From NCBI GenBank assembly GCA_023374045.1, contig CM041778.1, positions 99,078,839 through 99,142,838 of the forward strand: DNA of 64,000 nucleotides. Reading direction: 5' to 3'. The stretch is from Limonium bicolor (lineage: Eukaryota > Streptophyta > Magnoliopsida > Caryophyllales > Plumbaginaceae). Both the position numbers and the translations under genes were made by a program. Of the stretch, positions 57,118-64,000 are shown piece by piece (position 1 is the stretch's first letter; each line of letters opens with the position of its first letter). The notes beneath the pieces are model-generated. The model was not told the origin of the DNA, did no database searches, and saw only the letters and a program-made list of their open reading frames with translations.

Positions 57118-58212
57118 GACGACACCATGTGCACTAGCCTGAATCAGTCCCGCGATCTGCTGGATTAGCTCTGGGCTGAACTGATTCACGACGGTAGTCA
57201 CTTGATTCTAGCCCAAAGAAGAAATTTCGGCGTTCGTGAAGGCGGTGACTTCTTTTTTCTTCTTTCTCGCCAGAACAACCTCGCGGCCATGGAGGTGAAA
57301 GCAATCTCCAGCGAGATGACCTGATTTCCCACAATGGCTACATTTCTGCCGCTGAAAAAAGTTATCAAAGGTGTGCCCTACCTTTTTACAAAAATCGTAG
57401 GTCTGCCTCCTCTTATCTCCATTTTTAGGTTTAACTGTTTCGCTTTGAAACTTAGCTGTCGAACCAGTGGTACCAAGGAACGACATGGACTCGTCTTTCC
57501 CTTTTTCTTCTCCACGCTGATCTTCCTCTTGTATTAATATGGAGAAAGCTTTCTCCAGATTTAGTGTCTCCTTCATGGCTAAAACTTGCCCTCTTATCTG
57601 CACATAACTCTTGTTCAATCCCATCAAAAACTGAAGAAGTTTATCTTCTTCTTCTCACTTCGCAAGTTCTTCTTGCGATTTACAACTGCAATCGGGAGGT
57701 GGTCTAGCCAAATCTATCTCACCTCAAATGTTCTTCAGTCTGGTGTAATATGCTGTAATAGTATCACCCCCTTGTTTAATTTCTGCCAAGGTTTGCTTAA
57801 GCCCATGAATCATTGCTAAATTATTTTGCCCATACCTTTTACACAGCGTGTCCCAGATTTGCTTGGGATTATCAGAATACATGAGACTCCGTGTTATGTG
57901 GGGCACAAGCGAACTAGTTATCCAAGACGTGACCAAAGAATTCGACCTCACCCAGGCCGAGAGTCGCAGTGGTCCATCTGGTCCAAGTTTCTTGATTTCT
58001 CCAATGACGAAGCCGTACTTGTTCTTCGCCTTGATACTGAGAGTCATGGCCCATCTCCATCCCAGAAAGCCGGTTCCGGTAAACTTCGACGCCAAGCTCA
58101 ATGCTGGGTTTTCAGAACCATGTACATAAAGCGGATCAGAAATATCAATGGCACCCGATGATGAAGACAACAAGGTTTCAACCCCATTTTTCCCTTTTCC
58201 ATCGTCACTCAT
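57118..58212 (-). pseudogene. Copia-C gag with zinc knuckle
   Basis: The start at 58212 (MSDDGKGKNGVETLL) leads to the Copia gag leader (IDISDPLYVHGSENPALSL, FTGTGFLGWRWAM) and KNKYGFVIGEIKKLGPDG, and on to a stop at about 57724. It resumes in the 57627 frame with LMGLNKSYVQIRGQVLAMK, LEKAFSILIQEEDQRGE and the CCHC knuckle CSHCGKSGHLAGDC. Stops lie near 57720 and 57208. The knuckle region is the part missing from Copia-B. Confidence 0.88.
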
Positions 58213-58250
58213 CTTCCTGATGTAAAAACAATCCTAGATTACTTATTCTT

Positions 58251-58262
58251 GCTCTGGTAGCA
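58251..58262 (-). other. Copia-C primer-binding site (mutated)
   Basis: The minus strand reads TGCTACCAGAGC right after the 5' LTR, matching 9 of 12 bases of the initiator-Met type site TGGTATCAGAGC. Confidence 0.7.
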
Positions 58263-58550
58263 TAATAGTTTTGTATATGTATTTGTGAGAATTGAAGCAA
58301 GAAGAATGGAAATCTGTAGCAAATGTTTGTAGGAGAATGAATTTTCTATATCTCAGTGTTTGTGTGTATTTACGCATATGCATAACTCTGCCTAGGTACA
58401 ACTTATATAGATAGCAGAAGCAAATAAAATCTAAACAGTCCCATAAAAATCTAAACTGACTGAAACAAACTTCTAAACTAATATGAGAATAAAATAAGTT
58501 GTTACAAGCAAAATGTAATACATAGTACATAATTACGTACTAGTCTAATA
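58263..58550 (-). repeat. Copia-C 5' LTR (288 bp)
   Basis: On the minus strand it starts TATTAGACTAG and ends AAAACTATTA. As in Copia-B it starts with TA rather than TG. Confidence 0.88.
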
Positions 58551-58829
58551 CAATAAGGTATCTTCTGTAAAAGAGTTTACATGCAAAGATAATATCAAGG
58601 TTTTTGCTATCCTAGAAACCAGAGTCAGGCTTGGGAAAATTTATAGGTTTTTTTCATCATTTTTCGTGCTCTTCAAAACAAGATGCATCATGGATATGTT
58701 TTGGTAAACTTAAAATTTTATATTTTTGGAATGAGTATATATTAGGTATTTTTAAAGTGAATCTTGCTCATTCGCAAATGAATTTTCTTTAATAAAAAAA
58801 ATGAATTATATTCATTAGCAAAATGAATC

Positions 58830-59205
58830 TTACCCCAAACACTCTAAAAACCACCCAATGAAAATTTAAAACGTCGAATACATTTTTAGGGTTTGTAGTG
58901 TAGAGTTTTGTCGAGTCTGTAACAACGATATAAAGTGTAGAACCAATGTCACATAGATTACCCTACACCCAAACACCCTAAAAACCACCCTAGGAATGCT
59001 AAAAATGTCGAAAGCATTTTTAGGGTTTGTAGTGTAACGACCCTAAACCGTAAACCATAAACCCTTAAAAACTATCGAGTCTGTAATGACGATATAAAGT
59101 GTAGAACCAATGCTAAAAAGATTTCTCTACCCCCCAAACACCCTAAAAACCACCATAGGAATGTTAAAAACGTCGAAGGCATTTTTAGGGTTTGTAGTGT
59201 AAGGT
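58830..59205. repeat. Three ~140-160-bp repeats carrying CCCTAAA/TTTAGGG motifs
   Basis: Each copy starts 'ccaaacaccctaaaaaccacc' (58834, 58968 and 59133), continues 'cgaawgcatttttagggtttgtagtgta' and, in the first two, 'gagtctgtaayracgatataaagtgtagaaccaatg'. The inverted CCCTAAA...TTTAGGG pairing recalls plant telomere repeats, but there is no uninterrupted telomere array. Confidence 0.75.
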
Positions 59206-59229
59206 TAAGGTTCACTTTTTTTTTTAAAA

Positions 59230-59395
59230 AAAAAACAAAGGATTCACATTGTTTTATATGAATGCTCGCTTTTCTTAAACATAAGATTCACTTTTTTTAA
59301 ACCTTTGATTCACTTTTCTTAAACTTTTGATTCATATTTCTTAAACTCATGATTCACATTTCTTAAAGCTATTAATCACTTTAGTTAAACAATCT
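59230..59395. repeat. Short tandem repeat 'gattcacttttcttaaac'
   Basis: About six diverged copies of a unit of roughly 20-27 bases ('ttgattcacttttcttaaac') lie next to the telomere-motif repeats and end at the LTR border at 59404. Confidence 0.7.
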
Positions 59396-59403
59396 ATGCT
59401 TAC

Positions 59404-60240
59404 TGTGGAGGGTGATTTTTCGGTATGAGGGGGTCTATCTAAATGGTTCTTGACTGAAAAGCCTAGATCCTAAAATGCCATTTTGTGGAGGGTGAAAACC
59501 CGTTATTCATGGCAGCCCTCAAACCTACTAAATCATCCGTCTTTCCTAGAAAGTATAAGGGAAATACTAGTGAGCACTACACCCGCTCTCAATGGGCTCC
59601 ACGCGGACTTATGCCTCTATAAGGAGGAGTTGACTAGAGTCGCCACCTAGTTTGACCTAAGATACTAGGAAGGAAAAGAAAGAGGGTTCTAAGAACCGTT
59701 GGTTGACTCTGAATTTATTGCCTATGGATGGGGCTTAGCCGGTCATACTCGAGATTCTGTGTGGGTTCGCACTGGGTTACACCCCTTAGAAGTGGCAACG
59801 ACCACGACTTTGGATTGGTGCCCGAGGAAACCTCGGTCTCCAATTGTCGGGATTACCTTCTTTCAAAACCATTCAGAGAGATTCATTTAAAGCCAAAGGA
59901 TAGGATTGAGACATGAGGAGAGAAACCGAGTGGATGAGGCGAGCTTTTCTGCCAAGCTAGCGCCAAGAAGAAGAATTGATGAATTCGAATGAGTAAGACT
60001 GAAAGATTTGGAATTTGATTTTGAGAGTTGAAGAAGTCGAGGGTTTATGGGAGTCAGAAGGGATTTGAATGTTCAACGACATGAATATCGCCCAAGAGTT
60101 GGGAAAGAGGTTTTTTTTTTGGATTGGAATGGGGTCGCACCCTAGATGGGCTGCCTACGTACTCAACTCCCTGTTGAGATCAGACGTTACGTAGTTCACG
60201 GCCTTTGGGGATTTGGGAGTATTGAGGGTTTTTGAAGGAA
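59404..60240 (-). repeat. LTR of the 48.2-kb family (minus orientation) and adjoining sequence
   Basis: The reverse complement matches 48160-48814, and both copies end in CCCTCCACA (here 59404-59412), where similarity stops. Further in, the plus strand reads 'ggggtcgcaccctagatgggctgcctacgtactc', a phrase I associate, from memory, with the LTR or leader of large non-autonomous plant retroelements. No target duplication partner was found. Confidence 0.6.
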
Positions 60241-60541
60241 TTGGGATTTTGACCTATTGGGTTTTTGAGGGGTCAATGGGGTTTTATGGTCATTTCGTGG
60301 GGTTTGATGGATTGTCGAGTTTGTTTTGGAGTTTGAGGTGTGAGAGTCTATGAGATGCTCAACTCTATGATACATTTAGATTCTTGAAATGATGAAGTAT
60401 GTGAGACGCTTGGGTCTGTAAGATGTTCGAGGCTTGAAAGGGTTATCAAATTTCAAGAGGTTCGACTTTTTGAGGAGCTGAGGATTTTGAAGTGTTTGAG
60501 TTTGATGAGTCTACTGAGATGTTCGAATTTGTTGAACTGCG

Positions 60542-60705
60542 GAGACATTCAAGTCTGTTGAGCTGTTGAGACGGTCGAGTCTGTTGAGCTGCTGAGACTG
60601 TCGTGTCTGTTGAGCTGCTGAGACAGTCGAGTCTGTTGAGCTGCTGAGACGGTCGAGTCCGTTGAGCTGCTGAGATGGTCGAGTCTGTTGAGCTGCTGAG
60701 ACGGT
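60542..60705. repeat. 26-bp minisatellite, about six copies
   Basis: The unit 'gagacggtcgagtctgttgagctgct' starts at 60542, 60568 and 60594 and so on, a period of 26. Only point differences occur between copies, so it is a young array. Confidence 0.9.
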
Positions 60706-60769
60706 TAGAGATTCGAGAAGCTTGACTTCAAGGAATTTGGAGTTTCAAGGAGTTTGAGATTTATGATGT

Positions 60770-61135
60770 TTGGAATTATTTAGGATTGAAATGAAATTGA
60801 ATTGGATTGGGAATGAAAAGAATTTTGAATCGAATTGAAATTAAGATTGAGTCGAATTGAACGAAGAATTGAATTGAATTGTGATAGAAATGATTTTGGA
60901 TTGAAACTGAGATGAAATGGATGAAATTGAAGTTAAATTGGAGTTAAATGCATTTTAATTTGAATTGGAGTTGAATTGAGATTGAATTGGATTGAAATTT
61001 AATTTGAATTTGATTCGGAATTGAAATTGAATTGGAATAGAAGTTGAATTAGATTGAAATTTAATTTGAATTTGATTCGGAATTGAAATTGAATTGGAAT
61101 TGAAGTTGAATTGGATTGAAATTAAAACAGGATCG
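60770..61135. repeat. Low-complexity 'gaattga' tract
   Basis: A run of 'ttgaattg/gaaattgaattgg' phrases includes one ~60-base direct duplication ('gaaatttaatttgaatttgattcgg', near 60998 and 61055). Frames on the minus strand (FQFNFNSESN) are artefacts. Confidence 0.8.
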
Positions 61136-61146
61136 AATTGAAGTAA

Positions 61147-61312
61147 TGGGCCGGATTTGGGCCTTGAATTGAGCCGGATTTGAGCCTTGAAATTGGACCG
61201 AGTTTAGGCCTTGAAATCGGGCTGGGGCTGGGCTTTGAAATTGGGCCGGATTTGGGCCTTGAAATATGGACCGGATTTGGGCCTTGAAATATGGGTCGAG
61301 TTTGGGCCTTGA
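61147..61312. repeat. ~30-bp minisatellite 'ggcctggattt-gggccttgaaat'
   Basis: Six copies of a unit of the form 'gggccggatttgggccttgaaat', with variable spacing of 23-31 bases. Together with the 60.5-kb array it marks the interior of a non-coding retroelement like the one at 13.3-17.8 kb. Confidence 0.8.
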
Positions 61313-61319
61313 ATTGGAT

Positions 61320-64000
61320 GTTTTGAAGTTGAAATTGACATTGAATTGGAACAATTTTTGAATTGTGTATGAAGAGTGTTTGACAAGTGAGTGTGAGATG
61401 GATTGCTTTTGAAATGTGTTTGATGTTGGGGTATGAGAGAGATAGAGTGTTTGATGAGAGAGATTGGTTTAAAATTGAATTTTTGGGCTGAATTTGGAAT
61501 TGAATTTTAGGTTTTGAATTGAATTTTTATTGGTTGGGACGAATCATTGGTTGTGAGTTTTATTCTGACAATTATGGATTATTTGGAAAATTTTATAAAG
61601 GAAGGGCATTCCCACCGACCAGACTCTACGGCCCGTTTGAGTGAGAAACATCCCCGGACCTAGAAGCTTCTCTAAACTGGACTCGATGTGTCCATAAATA
61701 AGTGGGCAAACCTAAAGGCTATTCTATGGCCACCTGTGCTAAGCTAATCTATCAATTTATAAGATGAAAATGACAAATAAAACGTCCAATGTATAATAGA
61801 GCCATATGTGTATAAACAAGCATTCAAAGAATATGTACGAAAGATAGACAGAATAAAAATAATCAAATCAACAAATACACAAAATATGAAATCCAAGACT
61901 ATAAGAGATAGCACAAATAATAGACAGATTACAACTCATGATAAGAATTAAAGTGTTGAATTTAGAGAGAGCTGCTATGGGGGGTCGCATTGACGCCGCC
62001 TCACTCGAGCTGAAGGAGATCCGAAGAGATACACCAACCGTTTTTCACGTTTGAAGGGAGGCTCCAGTAGTCCTAGCCAAGGTCCAGCTCCTTAGTCCCC
62101 TAGCGGTTCCTCGTTCCTCAAGCAATACGTACATGCCATGGAACACAGACAAAGAGACACAAGATTAATTAGTAATGAAATATAAGAGGGTTGGGGTGTG
62201 TGCAATGGGATCATACGGCCCCTCTCAATGGGAGGAAAGGGGGCAATTTAATCATCTCCCACACTCCAACCGAGAACATAGAAAAGAGTTTCAAACTGCC
62301 AACAAATGCTAAGAATTGTAAGATAAATCAAGCATTGGGGTTGCTACTCAAATTAATTCATCTTAGATTATGACTCAAATCAAGGTGTAGTATCAAAGAT
62401 AGGGGTTGTGAGTCATGTGGGATCATACCTAGAAGGGGTTTACATCATTTCCCTCTAAGATGAAGAATTAATAAAGACCATCCAGCCAATGAATGATTTA
62501 TCTACACAATTATAGCATAGGACAACTATCTCTCGATCTATGTCCATATCTAAGTGCAAGGGTATAAGCAATGCCGGTCTCAAATTCGATTTCCAAACCG
62601 TTATCAATGTAGAAGGAGCAATTAGCTATCAAAGACAATTGAATTATAGTAAAGGCTGAAAGATAGAATTTACCAAACCCAATGAAGCCTCAAGCCCAAA
62701 CACATCAGCAATGGTCGAACTCCAAATCAACCAAGCGAAGTCATCAACCAAGCACGACCCAGTCCAATCGAAAATGTGTACCTCAATCCAAACATGGGAC
62801 CAGAGAGTAATAAGTGAACTGAATTAAACAAACCGCACAAAGAGGGGCTGCCATAGTGAGGACAATTTCTGAACCCGCATACTAAAGGTGCCAAGTAAGG
62901 ATGGTAAAACTGAGACCATCTCCAAACACAAGTGATGCACGATAAGGCCACTGATAATTAGCAGAAGCACAAAAATTTCCAGACCAACACCCAGGAGGGA
63001 GAGCAGGCCCAAAAATGCATGGGTACAGTCGGTTTTTCATGATCCAAAGTCAAGCCGCCAGTCCAGCTAGTACAGCCCAGGTCAAGCAATGATGTCCTTG
63101 TCCAACCAATAAACATGTATACCTCAGCCGACATGAGAAAACCAAAGAATAATGAGCTCAGAAAGCATGAGTGAAATTCGGTCAAATCCCAAACAATGTA
63201 CCTCGGTCGAGAGAACAACCAAATAACGAATAGGCTGGGCTACGAGCCCAACGGTAAATAATATCAAGACAAAACCATTGTGCTCTATATTAAGACATTC
63301 GAGCCCAGCAAGTCACAGACAAATGAACGATTCATGGTCAAGGCAATCGGGATTCTTATCCCGACATATTCATCAGAAAAAATCAAATATATCAGATATT
63401 TTAAGATTTAGGCGACATAACAAAAGGGATTCACAAGCTTTCGTGCTAAGCGTGCCAATGCCGGCACCAATTTCAAGAGTACAACCACAATCCAAGTAAT
63501 TCGAAGGCCACAAAAAAAAAATCGATTGTAAAGAGATCAGAGAAAATTAATGCGCTTCCCTAATCTGAAAAGCCACAAAAAGACTAAACCAACAAGCTAG
63601 CCGATAAAAGGAATCGGAAACAGTTTTCCTGCAGTGTTCCAAAAATGAGTGGCCCAGTAAGAAACGAATACCAACAGAGAAGTAAACTGGTCTTGAAATT
63701 CTACTGGGAAGGAGGAGAACGAAGATTCCTGAAGATGTCAAAAGGACACAAGCAAAAAAACAAAGAACACCATCACCGGTTAGTTTAAAAATGAAAATCG
63801 AATGGACAGCGGGAATCAAGAGAACACTCGAATGCCATGAACCATCGCAGACTGACTCAAGCGAATCCAATGGCGGGAGTGTGGGTTCTTTCTTGTCGAG
63901 AATCCAAACATCAACAGAGACTAAGAATCCATGGGGCGTCCCCGTTTGCACATATAAACCCGGGATCTGTAATAGATCGTGAATAAAAGAAAGGGATTCC
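61320..64000. other. Non-coding sequence, likely interior of a large non-autonomous element
   Basis: No recognisable domain occurs on either strand; the longest frames (86-134 codons on the minus strand at 62.7-63.95 kb) lack family motifs. Phrases like 'acctcaatccaaacatggga' and 'gtacctc(a/g)gtcga' recur at 62780, 63118 and 63200. The right border is outside the window. Confidence 0.35.

Larger units (their letters stand above)
52212..58550 (-). mobile_element. Copia-C: defective Copia retrotransposon, minus strand
   Basis: The LTRs at 58263-58550 (5') and 52212-52485 (3') are homologous. The duplication CAATA (plus strand) is perfect (52207-52211 and 58551-58555). Reading on the minus strand gives gag, zinc knuckle, protease, integrase, RT and RNase H. 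An LTR-like insertion (54691-56464) splits the integrase, and the central RT including the YVDD motif is deleted. Gag is similar to that of Copia-B (same leader and LMGLNKSY motif), so the two belong to one lineage. Confidence 0.92.

Noticed and set aside
61061..61354. Minus-strand FNFN-rich protein
   Set aside because: It is the translation of a gaattga low-complexity tract and a 30-bp minisatellite.

Overview
The window looks like a repeat-rich stretch of a flowering-plant nuclear chromosome, probably a eudicot. The evidence is chromovirus-type Gypsy, Copia, L1-type LINE, CACTA, hAT, Tourist-like and Mutator-like elements, TTTAGGG-like telomere-type motifs, and an intronless plant very-long-chain 3-ketoacyl-CoA synthase (KCS) gene. 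I could not name the species from sequence alone. The KCS gene (minus strand, about 32.4-34.0 kb) is the only convincing cellular gene. Nearly all of the rest is mobile-element sequence of several ages, much of it nested.

Layout. 0-6.5 kb: the right part of a long Gypsy-like LTR, a broken 'putative plant transposon protein' reading frame, a 937-bp hAT-like element, and a polypurine tract leading into another LTR. 7.68-30.81 kb: an old, decayed Copia element (Copia-A) split by two insertions. The first is a 16.4-kb chromodomain Gypsy element (8555-24972, target duplication GTGCG), itself split by an 8.0-kb non-coding LTR element (11546-19560, target duplication ATATG, minus orientation). The second is a 1.64-kb CACTA element (28682-30319, target duplication TTG). 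A 210-bp hAT MITE with an 8-bp target duplication follows at 30837-31046.

31-37.5 kb is the gene-bearing part: the KCS gene with a TATA box, a 31-bp minisatellite and a 632-bp Mutator-like foldback element. 37.5-42.3 kb holds a young Copia element (Copia-B, near-identical LTRs, ACGGG duplication) inserted in a MITE-like sequence. 43.2-46.1 kb holds a Tourist-like MITE, a 5'-truncated LINE with poly(A) and a 14-bp duplication, and a second member of the 4.4-kb hAT family. 47.3-48.1 kb is a striking inverted array of a roughly 24-bp motif with two alternating spacers. 48.2-48.8 and 59.4-60.0 kb are inverted copies of one LTR family. 52.2-58.55 kb is a minus-strand Copia (Copia-C, CAATA duplication) split by a 1.77-kb LTR-like element (CTGCT duplication). 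58.8-64 kb carries telomere-motif repeats, minisatellites and non-coding retroelement sequence.

No set of cellular genes works together here. The coherent story is successive insertion and decay: Copia-A, then Gypsy, then the non-coding LTR element, with the CACTA insertion separately dated only as later than Copia-A. Gypsy nonsense codons are mostly CAG to TAG, as expected from deamination of CHG-methylated cytosine. The least expected signal is that at least three unrelated LTRs and one minisatellite are loaded with GTCCG/CGGAC motifs, in both orientations in the LTRs.
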